Of a DNA stretch of 32,343 nt, positions 8,219-16,526 are shown piece by piece. The position numbers and the translations under genes were made by a program. The first letter of the stretch is position 1; the number at the start of each line of letters is the position of its first letter. Below the pieces are notes generated by a model, which was not told the DNA's origin, searched no databases, and worked only from the letters and a program-made list of their open reading frames with translations. Location of the stretch: the NCBI GenBank assembly GCA_020073525.1, contig JAIQFA010000063.1, positions 1-32,343 on the forward strand, given 5' to 3'. Source of the stretch: Terriglobia bacterium. GTDB taxonomy: Bacteria > Acidobacteriota > Terriglobia > Terriglobales > Acidobacteriaceae.

Positions 8219-10894
8219 TTAGATGTCCAGGTTCTTTACGTCCAGCGCGTTGTCTTCGATGAATTTTCTGCGGGCTTCTACGTCTTCGCCCATCAGCGTT
8301 GTGAAGATGGTTTCGCACTCGGCTATGTCTTCGAGCCGGACTTGCAGGAGCGTACGGCGCTCGGGATCCATGGTCGTTTCCCAGAGCTGCTCGGCGGTCA
8401 TTTCGCCGAGGCCCTTGTAGCGCTGGACGATGTACTCTTTGCGGCCCTCGTTCAAGACGTAATCGAAAAGCTCGCGGGCGGTGTTTTTCTCGACGATCTC
8501 GGGCTCTTTCGCGCGTCTCATCGGCGGCTTGCCGGTTTTCTTCTGGGCCTTCTCGGCTTCCGCGTTTTCGGCGGCACTCAGATTTTCGTCTGCGCTATCG
8601 CTATCGCCTTCGTCTTCATTTTTGTCGTCATTCTTATCCCCCGCGCTGGCCGCCGTCTTTGCGGGTCTCGGCACGCTCTCGACCACGAAGGGTGGTTCCA
8701 GATACTGCTCGATCTGCTTGAACTTGGCGATAAGCTGCCGGCATTCCGGGGTCGAGGCTAGTTCCCAGCTGATGACATGCTCGGCGCCCTGCGAGTTCAC
8801 GAACCGCACTTCCCAAAGATTATGTTCTTCGTCGAAGCGCGTTTCGACGCTCTTCAGGTTCAGTTCCTTCTGCCGGCGCTTGAGTTCTTTTTCCAGTTTC
8901 TCGATCTTCTTCGGCGGACTATTCTTGTCGCCTTCAAAGTCGACGCGCTTCGCCAGGTCGAGTTTCGGCAGCAGTCCGGTGATATCCTCTTCGCGCAGGC
9001 GCTTGTTTAACTTGTCGAGGAATCCTAGATATTCGTTCAGAACGGTGATGAACTTGGTCAGGGCTGCGCCTTCCAGCTTCGCTGCGCCTTCACCGTAGCG
9101 AATGATGAGGCCTTCGGAAGCGCGCTTTACCATGACCTTGACGAATTCGCGCTCGTCCTTGATGTACTGGTGCGACTTGCCCTTCTTGATGCCGAATAGC
9201 GGCGGCTGCGCGATGTAGATGTTGTTGCGCTTGATCAGCTCCTGCATGTGGCGAAAGAAGAACGTCAGCAGCAGGGTGCGGATGTGCGATCCGTCCACGT
9301 CGGCGTCGGTCATGAGAATGATTTTTCCGTAGCGCACTTTGGTTGGATCGAAGTCTTCTTTCGAGATGCCGGTGCCGAGCGCGGTGATCATGGCGCGAAT
9401 TTCTTCGTGCGCCAGCATCTTGTCGTAGCGTGCTTTTTCCACGTTCAGAATTTTTCCCTTGAGCGGGAGGATCGCCTGAAAGCGGCGGTCACGGCCCTGT
9501 TTGGCGGTGCCGCCTGCGGATTCTCCTTCTACCAGGAAGAGTTCGCAGCGATTAGGGTCGCGCTCGGAGCAGTCGGCTAGTTTGCCGGGGAGTCCGCCGC
9601 CATCGAGTGCGCCTTTGCGGCGCGTCAGGTCGCGGGCTTTGCGCGCAGCTTCGCGGGCGCGCGACGCGTCGATGGCTTTATTGATAATCTTGCGGGCCAC
9701 CGCGGTGTTCTGCTCGAAGAATGCTCCCAGCTTTTCGTTCACTACGGCCTGTACTACGCCCGCAATGTCGGAATTTAGCTTGCCTTTGGTCTGGCCTTCG
9801 AACTGGGGCTGGGGCAGCTTTACGCTGATCACGGCCACCAAGCCTTCGCGGACATCGTCTCCCGTGAGATTTTCTTTCACATCCTTGAACAGGCCCATCT
9901 GCTGTCCCGCGTAGTTGATGGTGCGGGTCAGCGAGGTGCGGAATCCGGAGAGATGCGTCCCGCCATCGACGGTGTTGATGTTGTTGGCAAAACTGAAAAC
10001 GGATTCCGAGTAAGCGTCGTTGTACTGCAAGCCGATTTCGATGTGTACGTTGTCTTTGTCGGCTTCCATGTAGATCGGCTTGTCGTGGAGCGTCTGTTTG
10101 CCGCGGTTCAGATGCTTGATGAATTCGGCGATGCCTCCGTTGTACTTGAACTCGGCGCGCTTCGCTTCGCTGGTCTTGGAGTCGGTCTGGCGCTCGTCGG
10201 TGAGCGTGATGACTAGACCCTTGTTCAAGAACGCCAGCTCGCGCAGACGTTGCGAGAGCGTGTCGAAGTTGTATTCGACGGTGGTTGTGAAAATCGTTTT
10301 GTCGGGCACGAAGTGAACCTTGGTGCCTGTCTTTATTTTGGCCGCGCCGGTCTTTCTCAGCTTGCTGGTGGGCTCACCCTTGGAGTAAGTCTGTTCCCAG
10401 GTGAAACCATCGCGCCAGATTTCGAGATCGAGTTCTTCGCTGAGCGCGTTGACGCAGCTCACGCCGACGCCGTGCAATCCGCCGGAAACTTTGTAGGAGT
10501 TGCTGTCAAACTTACCGCCCGCGTGCAGCGTCGTCATCACGACCTGCGCGGCAGGAACTTTTTCGCCGTCGATGTCCATGTTGTCGACGGGAATGCCGCG
10601 TCCGTTGTCGACTACGGTGATGGAATTGTCGAGGTGAATGGTGACGTCGATCTTGTCGGCGTGGCCGGCGAGCGCTTCGTCAACCGAGTTATCCACGACT
10701 TCATAGACCAGGTGATGGAGACCCATTTCGCCGGTCGAGCCGATGTACATCGCGGGACGTTTGCGCACCGCCTCCATGCCGCCCAGAACTTTAATCGAGT
10801 CGGCGGTGTAGTCTCCGTTAGTCGTTTTGCCGTTCTTGTTTTTCGCGTCGTTGTTCGCGTTCTGGAGTTCGGCTTGCAATTCTTTTGTGGCCAT
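8219..10894 (-). CDS. gyrB: DNA gyrase subunit B
   Basis: An 891-residue GyrB, the ATPase subunit of type IIA topoisomerase, which introduces negative supercoils together with GyrA (not in this window). The GHKL ATPase domain is at about residues 30-250 (VVDNSVDEALAGH, DNGRGIPVD, GGLHGVGVSCVNALS). The transducer domain follows to about 430. The TOPRIM domain has EGESAGGTAKQGRDRRFQAI, PLKGKILNVEKA and TDADVDGSH. A proteobacterial-style insert of about 170 residues follows, then the C-terminal YKGLGEM and NALDVKNLDI. The chain is longer than E. coli GyrB (804) mainly because of an acidic, low-complexity linker (KNDDKNEDEGDSDSADEN). The start at 10894 has ACGGAGCAGA upstream. The 184-nt upstream gap has no other gene. 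Confidence 0.98.
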   Translation of the reverse strand: MATKELQAELQNANNDAKNKNGKTTNGDYTADSIKVLGGMEAVRKRPAMYIGSTGEMGLHHLVYEVVDNSVDEALAGHADKIDVTIHLDNSITVVDNGRGIPVDNMDIDGEKVPAAQVVMTTLHAGGKFDSNSYKVSGGLHGVGVSCVNALSEELDLEIWRDGFTWEQTYSKGEPTSKLRKTGAAKIKTGTKVHFVPDKTIFTTTVEYNFDTLSQRLRELAFLNKGLVITLTDERQTDSKTSEAKRAEFKYNGGIAEFIKHLNRGKQTLHDKPIYMEADKDNVHIEIGLQYNDAYSESVFSFANNINTVDGGTHLSGFRTSLTRTINYAGQQMGLFKDVKENLTGDDVREGLVAVISVKLPQPQFEGQTKGKLNSDIAGVVQAVVNEKLGAFFEQNTAVARKIINKAIDASRAREAARKARDLTRRKGALDGGGLPGKLADCSERDPNRCELFLVEGESAGGTAKQGRDRRFQAILPLKGKILNVEKARYDKMLAHEEIRAMITALGTGISKEDFDPTKVRYGKIILMTDADVDGSHIRTLLLTFFFRHMQELIKRNNIYIAQPPLFGIKKGKSHQYIKDEREFVKVMVKRASEGLIIRYGEGAAKLEGAALTKFITVLNEYLGFLDKLNKRLREEDITGLLPKLDLAKRVDFEGDKNSPPKKIEKLEKELKRRQKELNLKSVETRFDEEHNLWEVRFVNSQGAEHVISWELASTPECRQLIAKFKQIEQYLEPPFVVESVPRPAKTAASAGDKNDDKNEDEGDSDSADENLSAAENAEAEKAQKKTGKPPMRRAKEPEIVEKNTARELFDYVLNEGRKEYIVQRYKGLGEMTAEQLWETTMDPERRTLLQVRLEDIAECETIFTTLMGEDVEARRKFIEDNALDVKNLDI

Positions 10895-11078
10895 TCTGCT
10901 CCGTGGAAAAAGCCGGATCTGGCGCCTGACTGGAAGGGGCGATTCCGGGACTGCTCGGGTGACCTCAACCTATTGAATTTTCTGCTATTTAGCTATCACC
11001 AGAGATAGATGTATTTTAGCACAAAAGGGCTTGTCCTGGGACCGGAACCGAGAGCATAAATAGCGCCTTTTGTTGCCT

Positions 11079-11702
11079 TTAGGGATGTGGTTTGGCGGTC
11101 GATTTTGCGGCGCCGAAATGGAGCCCGTCCATCAGGTCGTCGAGTTCGTCTTCACTGCCTGCGATGAACGTAAACGAGACGATCTGTCCCTTCGCCAGCA
11201 GGATGAGCGTGCACTGATGCATGGTGAGTTTCACACTGATCGTCTTCACGAAATCAGCGCGCAGCAGTTGTCGCGACTCCACTTCCAGCGCGTAGGGCTC
11301 GCCATCGGCCTTGAGACCTTTCGCGGTCGCGAGTTCCGTGAGCGGCCCAAGGTAGTCTTCGGCTTTCTTGAGGCCGGGATAGGACGCAGCGCTTTCGGAG
11401 GCGATCACGACTGCGGAGTTGATCGTGTCTCCGGTGGCTTCGGGAGGGCGCTCGAAAATCGCGAGCAGGACTTCCGCTCTACCGGCCTCGTTTCCTTCTT
11501 GCATCTCCTTGGTGCGATCCACCCAGCCGTAGGGAATCTGATAACGGAATCCGAAAGTGGTGTTGCGGAAAAGCTGGGTGTCGTTGCTGGGAGTGGCGGG
11601 CTTGGCAGTTGGTTTAGTGACTGGTGCAGTTTTGTTTTGCGCTTGCGCTGTTAAGGTTAGGGTCAGAGCGACTAATGCAATCGTAGCGAGGCGGGAATGC
11701 AT
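11079..11702 (-). CDS. Small exported protein, possible PsbP-like fold
   Basis: A 207-residue protein with a signal peptide (MHSRLATIALVALTLTLTAQAQ) and a Lys/Pro/Thr-rich linker (KTAPVTKPTAKPATP). A globular domain follows, beginning LFRNTTFGFRYQIPYGW. That opening, with a surface-exposed aromatic strand, resembles PsbP/DUF1795-type domains, but the match is only by eye. ATG 11702 is chosen because it begins the signal peptide; the longer frame uses TTG. It lies upstream of gyrB on the same strand with a 184-nt gap, so it probably has its own transcript. Function is unknown. Confidence 0.7.
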   Translation of the reverse strand: MHSRLATIALVALTLTLTAQAQNKTAPVTKPTAKPATPSNDTQLFRNTTFGFRYQIPYGWVDRTKEMQEGNEAGRAEVLLAIFERPPEATGDTINSAVVIASESAASYPGLKKAEDYLGPLTELATAKGLKADGEPYALEVESRQLLRADFVKTISVKLTMHQCTLILLAKGQIVSFTFIAGSEDELDDLMDGLHFGAAKSTAKPHP

Positions 11703-11793
11703 GCGTATCTGGATCAACCTGGAACAAGTTTACATAGGTTTCGGATCGTGCGTACCGCAGCGCCTGAAGGCGCATACATGGCGAGCACCTTAC

Positions 11794-11819
11794 GGCATCG
11801 CTAAAGCTAAAGCGATGCC
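11794..11819. repeat. Hairpin GGCATCGCT / AGCGATGCC
   Basis: A perfect 9-bp inverted repeat with an 8-nt loop lies between the queA stop and the start of the exported protein. It may end queA transcription, but no T-run follows it on the minus strand. Confidence 0.7.
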
Positions 11820-11850
11820 CTGATACGAACCGCACTCGCGCCGGTGATCG

Positions 11851-12951
11851 CTACTCCACAAACATGCAATCCCCATAGGAGTAGAAGCGGTATCCGGCCT
11901 CGACCGCGTGCCGGTAAGCGCTCATCACCAACTCCTGCCCGCCGAGCGCGCACACGAGCATCAACAGGGTCGATTGCGGCAGATGAAAGTTCGTCAGCAG
12001 AGCGTCTACGATGCGAAAGCGATAGCCGGGATAGATAAACGCGTCGGCCTCGCCCTGTCCGGCTTCCACCCGATTTCCACCGGCCCGTTTCGCGGCGCAC
12101 TCGGCTGCATACTCCAGGGTGCGGACCGTGGTTGTGCCCACGGCCACCACGCGCCGTCCCTCGCCTTTCGCCCGGTTGATTGCCCGGGCTGCTTCCGCCG
12201 GAATCTCGTACCACTCCCGATGCAGCTTATGATCTTCCACTTTCTCCACTCGTACCGGCTGAAAGGTACCCAGCCCGACGTGCAGTGTGATCTCGGCAAT
12301 CTCAATCCCGCGTCCGCGAATCCGTTCCAGGATTTCCGGCGTGAAGTGCAAACCAGCCGTTGGCGCCGCTACCGATCCCCGCGTCTGCGCGTAGACAGTC
12401 TGGTAGCGATCCCGGTCTGCTCCCCGATCCTCGCGGTCAATGTAGGGCGGAAGCGGCACATGCCCAATGTGCTCGATGCGGGCAAAGAAATCAGTCACTG
12501 GGGCGAATCGGATGCGCCGCTCCCCAAAGGTGCCACGTTCGGTGACTTCCGCTTCCAGTTCGGCTGGATCACCGAAGTAGAGCTTTTCTCCGATCCCGAT
12601 CTTCCGCCCAGGCCTTACCAGGCACTCCCACTCATTGGGGGCCACCTGTCGGGTCAGAAGAACTTCGACCCGCCCGCGAAGAAAGTCCCGCGCTGCCGGA
12701 TTATGCGGGCTCAGGGGCTGGGCACGCTGTCCGCTCCGGTGGCCGTAGAGCCGGGCCGGAAACACCCGAGTATTGTTCAAGACCAGCAGATCGCCTGACC
12801 GCAGCAAGTCCGGGAATTCACGAAAACTCCGATCCTCCCAGCTCCCAGACGTCCGATTCAGGTGCAGCAGGCGCGACCCCGCGCGGTCCGCCAAAGGCTC
12901 CTGTGCGATCCGTTCGGGCGGCAGATCATAGTCGAAGTTCGAGACGAGCAT
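11851..12951 (-). CDS. queA: S-adenosylmethionine:tRNA ribosyltransferase-isomerase
   Basis: A 366-residue cytosolic enzyme that transfers and isomerises the ribosyl group of SAM onto 7-aminomethyl-7-deazaguanine in tRNA to make epoxyqueuosine. Family motifs are visible: FDYDLPPERIAQEPL at the N-terminus, GDLLVLNNTRVFPARL, HIGHVPLPPYI, RYQTVYA, GSVAAPTAGLHFT, TLHVGLGTFQPVR, VGTTTVRTLE and TNFHLPQSTLLMLV. Length is slightly above the usual 340-360. ATG 12951 starts the conserved MLVSNFDYDLP. No ribosome-binding site is present; instead TATAAT lies 7 nt upstream, implying a leaderless transcript. It is divergent from the class II aldolase gene. No other queuosine genes are in the window. Confidence 0.97.
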   Translation of the reverse strand: MLVSNFDYDLPPERIAQEPLADRAGSRLLHLNRTSGSWEDRSFREFPDLLRSGDLLVLNNTRVFPARLYGHRSGQRAQPLSPHNPAARDFLRGRVEVLLTRQVAPNEWECLVRPGRKIGIGEKLYFGDPAELEAEVTERGTFGERRIRFAPVTDFFARIEHIGHVPLPPYIDREDRGADRDRYQTVYAQTRGSVAAPTAGLHFTPEILERIRGRGIEIAEITLHVGLGTFQPVRVEKVEDHKLHREWYEIPAEAARAINRAKGEGRRVVAVGTTTVRTLEYAAECAAKRAGGNRVEAGQGEADAFIYPGYRFRIVDALLTNFHLPQSTLLMLVCALGGQELVMSAYRHAVEAGYRFYSYGDCMFVE

Positions 12952-12964
12952 CGAGGAGATTATA
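12952..12964 (-). promoter_or_regulatory. Putative -10 box giving a leaderless queA transcript
   Basis: On the minus strand, TATAAT (12964-12959) is followed by 7 nt and then the queA ATG. A sigma-70 start would therefore fall at or next to the A of ATG. A weak -35 (CTTGGG, 16-nt spacing) lies upstream. Confidence 0.55.
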
Positions 12965-13046
12965 GGGTTTGAGGGCGGTCCCCAAGCCGCCGTCGGCTGT
13001 GCGAGCCGTCGCCGCCTGCTATTTACACATTTTGACCAGCTAATGG

Positions 13047-13076
13047 TTGTAAGGCTTCTGACACGTGCGGTACCAT
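13047..13076 (+). promoter_or_regulatory. Candidate sigma-70 promoter for the aldolase gene
   Basis: TTGTAA (13047-13052), an 18-nt spacer and TACCAT (13071-13076) precede a short leader with AAGGG about 7 nt before ATG 13097. Match to consensus is partial. Confidence 0.3.
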
Positions 13077-13096
13077 GACGGCTCAAGGGTTTCTCA

Positions 13097-13828
13097 ATGG
13101 CCAGCGACCGCCAGCATCGTCTTGCGATTGTGCAGTACGGCCGCATGCTGCACGAAAACGGTTTTGTTGCGGCCACCGACGGAAATTTGTCAGTTCGACT
13201 CGACAAAACGCACCTCTTGGTGACTCCTACCTGTATCAGCAAGGGCAGGATGCGCGCTTCCGACATGGTGATCGTCGACATGGACGGAAAACGCCTCTCC
13301 GGCAAGCGCAGAGTTTCGAGCGAAATCGGCATGCACCTGCTGATTTACCGCCTCCGCCCCGACGTGCATGGCATCGTCCACGCACACCCGCCGACCGCAA
13401 CCGGGTTTGCCGCTTCAGGTTACGATCTCAACCGTCCGCTGGTGTGTGAGGTGGTTGTCGGCCTGGGCTCGATCCCGTTGGCTCGCTATGGCACTCCCGG
13501 CACACCTGAACTGACCGAGGCACTCGAGCCACTCATTCCAAACCATGATGCCATCCTGATGGCGAATCACGGCGTCGTGACGTTTGGCTCCTCGCTAGAA
13601 AGTGCCTACATGAAGATGGAAACTGTGGAGCACTTCGCGAAGATCGCGCTCGTCACCCACCTGCTCGGCAATGAGCAACCGCTCGGTGAAAAAGAAGTAG
13701 AGAAACTCCACGAGGTCCGCCACCGCTACAACGGCGGAGAAACTCCCGCCCCATCCCGCATGCCGGTCGCGACGGATGACCTGCAATCCGCCGACGAGCC
13801 CAAAGAGACCGCCGGCAGCCGGCGGTAG
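13097..13828 (+). CDS. Class II aldolase/adducin family protein (FucA-like)
   Basis: A 243-residue cytosolic zinc enzyme of the class II aldolase family, which includes L-fuculose-1-phosphate and related sugar-phosphate aldolases and epimerases. Visible motifs are DGNLSVRL (phosphate-binding region, about 29-35), SSEIGMHL (E76, catalytic acid/base), HAHPPT (H95 and H97, zinc ligands) and ANHGVVTFG (H158, third zinc ligand). The C-terminal tail (about residues 215-243) is polar and probably disordered. AAGGG upstream supports ATG 13097. The substrate cannot be deduced: no kinase or isomerase gene is adjacent. It is divergent from queA and converges with the TonB receptor gene, whose stop codon lies 2 nt beyond. 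Confidence 0.88.
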   Translation: MASDRQHRLAIVQYGRMLHENGFVAATDGNLSVRLDKTHLLVTPTCISKGRMRASDMVIVDMDGKRLSGKRRVSSEIGMHLLIYRLRPDVHGIVHAHPPTATGFAASGYDLNRPLVCEVVVGLGSIPLARYGTPGTPELTEALEPLIPNHDAILMANHGVVTFGSSLESAYMKMETVEHFAKIALVTHLLGNEQPLGEKEVEKLHEVRHRYNGGETPAPSRMPVATDDLQSADEPKETAGSRR

Positions 13829-13830
13829 AT

Positions 13831-16014
13831 TTACTCTCCTCCGATGCGAAACCTCACTCCCGCGCGAAAATTCGCCGTCAGCGCCGGATATCCCACCACT
13901 TCGTTGTAATGGTCGTTCAGTGCGTTCTCAACATTTGCGTATGCCGTAATTCGTGAATTGATCGCATACCACCCGCCAAGATCGACGCGAGCATAGCCTG
14001 CCGCGTGATCAATGTTGAAGCCGAGAAAATCCGAATCCGGACGTCGACCCACAAAACTTCCACCCAGGTTCGCTCCCCATCGCTTCCCCAGATAGCTGAG
14101 GAGCGTAGTTGCCGAATGCTTGGGGCGACGCAGTAGCGGTCGTCCGGCAGCCAGCAGGGGATCGCAGAAATTTGCAGGCGTACACAGTGGAGCTTCGAGT
14201 ATTTCAGTTGAGGTATAGGTGTAGGCCGTATTCAGAGAGAACTTCGACCGGATCTTCGCCTGCAGTTCAATCTCAGCGCCTTGAGCGAAAGACTTGTCCA
14301 CGTTGACATACTGACCTACAAACGTCGTTGGATCGACGATGGCGTAATCGATGCGGTCGTAGAACACATTATGAAAGTAGGTGGCGTTCAGCGCGTATTT
14401 TCCGCTCAACAAGTTCTGCTGAATCCCCGCCTCGAAGCTGCGCGTTCGTTCGGGTTTTAGAGCAGTATTTGGGGTTGAGTAAGGCGGTCCGGCAAAGGTT
14501 TCCTCCAGCCGCGGCTCTTTGAATCCTGCACCATAAGAGAAGCGCAGACGGGTCCCGGAAAATATCTCTCCACCGCGTAACGCCAGAAAGGTTGCAGCCA
14601 CTCGGGGCACGCCGATGTTGCCAAAGGCGCTGTTGTGCACGAATCGCCCGCCAGCAATCAGAGACACTCTCCCGAACGTGAATAACTCCTGCCCATAAAT
14701 GTCATGACTCAGGCGTTGCCCGTGAGTTTGAGGAGGGAAAAAAAGATCGCCAACAAATCCATTCTCATTCTCGACGCGATAACCAAAGGTGGTGTGGGCC
14801 CAGCTACGCTCGGAGTAATCGCCTTGGTATTCAAATCCCACGCGATTGATGCGGTCAACCTCGTGTGAGGGACCGTCAAAAATGCGAGCAGGATCTCCGG
14901 TTAGGTTTAGCTCGTTGTAACGGTAGAGGTAGTCAAATCCGGTAAGACGATGTTGCCAACCGGAAGGCGCGTTGATATTGAGTTCCACACTTCCTAGAAC
15001 ATTGTTCAGTTGCGACCACTCGCTGGGATCGGGAGGCTGAAGTGGATCGCCGTTGAAATTCCACTCCCCCGGTATTCCCGTGTGGCTGTTGGAGTGGCGG
15101 ACCCGCACCCGCAGCCCTACCTGATCGCTGAGAGCCACGCCCACATTCGCGCCCTGCAGCGAATCCGAGTAAGAGTTGTTCACACCTTGCCCGTTAGTTT
15201 TGAACTGGTCGCCAAAGAGGTTGTAGTCAAAGCGTCCGCGAGCCCCAGCCAGCGACGCGTAGCCGCTGGCCGTTCCAAAGTTTCCTCCGTCGGCTCCAAG
15301 GCGGAGTTCAGGAACCCGAGTGTTTCCGGTCCGCGTCCACACTTGCACGACGCTGGTCATGGCATCGGTGCCGTATAAAGTGCTCTGCGCGCCCCGCGCA
15401 AATTCCATGCGATCCGCTGGCGCCATCGGCAGCGTGCCAAAGTCGAACGTGCCACCCGGTTCATTGATGGCAACCCCATCGACAATCACTTTGTTGTAAC
15501 GGGACTCGCCGCCGCGAACGAAGAGCGAGGACAGTCCGCCGCGTTGCCCCGCAGTATTCACGACCGCGCCCGACAAGAAACGCATCGTGTCGTTTGCGGC
15601 CACCGATTGCATCACTTCCAACTGCCCACTGCCCAGAGTCTCAACGTCGGCGCCTGCGACCTGGCTTGGAACTGGAGTGCGGGTCGCAGTCACCACCACC
15701 GTTTCCGCTGCCGTCGCCACGCGGAGTTTGATCGTGGTGGTTTCGCCCGCCGGAGAAAGATCCACCGTTGTTGCTGCGAAGCCCGGAGCCAACACCTGGA
15801 CACGATAAGAACTCGACGCCTCAGTGCGAAAAATGACTAGCCCTTCAGCGGATGTGTTTTGCACGGCCACCAGGGCGGCTTTGCCTGCCTGGAGCAATTG
15901 CACCTGCGCACCAGCGACGGTGGCATCTTGAGGATCGACAACTCTGATTTTGATTTCAGCGGAAGCGATGGTTAACAGGAAAAACAAACTGGCAACTACA
16001 CGAGAAAACCGCAT
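13831..16014 (-). CDS. btuB: TonB-dependent receptor, probable vitamin B12 (BtuB-type)
   Basis: A 727-residue outer-membrane receptor. The signal peptide (MRFSRVVASLFFLLTIASA) is followed by a carboxypeptidase-like regulatory domain (about 20-100). A TonB box, ETVVVTA (104-110), is close to E. coli BtuB's DTLVVTA. The plug domain (about 115-235) contains LFVRGGESRYNKVIVDGVAIN, and a 22-strand-type barrel runs to the end. E. coli BtuB has no N-terminal domain, so this is longer. A strong AAAGGAGA supports ATG 16014. A cobalamin riboswitch directly upstream is the main reason to assign cobalamin or cobinamide as substrate. No btuCDF or corrinoid synthesis genes are nearby, so the uptake partners must be elsewhere. 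Confidence 0.9.
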   Translation of the reverse strand: MRFSRVVASLFFLLTIASAEIKIRVVDPQDATVAGAQVQLLQAGKAALVAVQNTSAEGLVIFRTEASSSYRVQVLAPGFAATTVDLSPAGETTTIKLRVATAAETVVVTATRTPVPSQVAGADVETLGSGQLEVMQSVAANDTMRFLSGAVVNTAGQRGGLSSLFVRGGESRYNKVIVDGVAINEPGGTFDFGTLPMAPADRMEFARGAQSTLYGTDAMTSVVQVWTRTGNTRVPELRLGADGGNFGTASGYASLAGARGRFDYNLFGDQFKTNGQGVNNSYSDSLQGANVGVALSDQVGLRVRVRHSNSHTGIPGEWNFNGDPLQPPDPSEWSQLNNVLGSVELNINAPSGWQHRLTGFDYLYRYNELNLTGDPARIFDGPSHEVDRINRVGFEYQGDYSERSWAHTTFGYRVENENGFVGDLFFPPQTHGQRLSHDIYGQELFTFGRVSLIAGGRFVHNSAFGNIGVPRVAATFLALRGGEIFSGTRLRFSYGAGFKEPRLEETFAGPPYSTPNTALKPERTRSFEAGIQQNLLSGKYALNATYFHNVFYDRIDYAIVDPTTFVGQYVNVDKSFAQGAEIELQAKIRSKFSLNTAYTYTSTEILEAPLCTPANFCDPLLAAGRPLLRRPKHSATTLLSYLGKRWGANLGGSFVGRRPDSDFLGFNIDHAAGYARVDLGGWYAINSRITAYANVENALNDHYNEVVGYPALTANFRAGVRFRIGGE

Positions 16015-16052
16015 GCACGTCTCCTTTGTCACGCGAAAGGGTTGGTGTGGAC

Positions 16053-16248
16053 GGTTCACGCCGGTCTCCTGGCTTTGCGAGTCAGGATGTGAGCCTTCGC
16101 TCGATCATCCATCTACTACAATCGGCCTTCCCAGGTTTTTCCCAGTGGCCGGTTGCGATTTCCTCGCTTACAGTTGCGCGGCAGCGCGGGATTCACACCC
16201 GCTTCCCATAGCGCCAGCGTGTCGCTGGCCTACGATCATGCGCGAACC
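16053..16248 (-). ncRNA. Cobalamin riboswitch
   Basis: On the minus strand the conserved elements occur in order: GGGAAGCGGGTG at about 16207, GCCGCGCAACTGTAAGCG, GCCACTGGGAAA, GGGAAGGC, and the B12 box AAGCCAGGAGACCGGC near 16078-16063. The ends pair as a 9-bp P1 stem, GGTTCGCGC (16248-16240) with GCGTGAACC (16061-16053), one G-T wobble. It ends 38 nt before the receptor ATG and its AAAGGAGA, which fits control of translation start by adenosylcobalamin or a related corrinoid. The exact switching helix was not resolved. Confidence 0.95.
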
Positions 16249-16283
16249 TAATTTTGAGAAAGAGCAAAAACAGCAGTTCAGCA

Positions 16284-16313
16284 AATCTACCGGGCACCCT
16301 GATAAGAAGTCAA
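16284..16313 (-). promoter_or_regulatory. Candidate promoter for riboswitch and receptor
   Basis: TTGACT (16313-16308), an 18-nt spacer and TAGATT (16289-16284) lie about 35 nt before the riboswitch P1 stem on the minus strand. The -35 match is good and the -10 is weak. Confidence 0.3.
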
Positions 16314-16321
16314 ACGCTGAT

Positions 16322-16467
16322 TAGTGGATCAGTTTCGCGATGCACCCCACAAACCCCTGAACCACCAAGGACACGAAGTATCACAAAGGCTCTTGGTCTC
16401 AGGGGGTCTCCTTCGTGCACCTTCGTGGCCTTTGTGGTTATGGTTTCGCAAATTGACCCACTAGAGT
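16322..16467. repeat. Imperfect long inverted repeat (MITE-like)
   Basis: The outer arms AGTGGATCAGTTTCGCGA and (inverted) AGTGGGTCAATTTGCGAA bound the element. Inside, AACCACCAAGGACACGAAG is answered by an inverted AACCACAAAGGCCACGAAGG, and CCCCTGA by TCAGGGGG. It lies upstream of the riboswitch in the 512-nt region between the receptor and the acyltransferase. No gene is seen in 16249-16526. Confidence 0.6.
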
Positions 16468-16526
16468 GGTGATGCGATGGCCGTCTCACTCATCCCTCCG
16501 GGCGGGGGCGCCCGGCTCTCCATTGG

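Noticed and set aside
8774..9098. Ser-rich plus-strand frame inside gyrB
   Set aside because: Mirror of the Glu/Lys/Arg-rich gyrB coding strand, not a gene.
12952..13332. N-terminal extension of queA by 127 residues
   Set aside because: It overlaps the divergent aldolase gene and its promoter; QueA's conserved start is at 12951.
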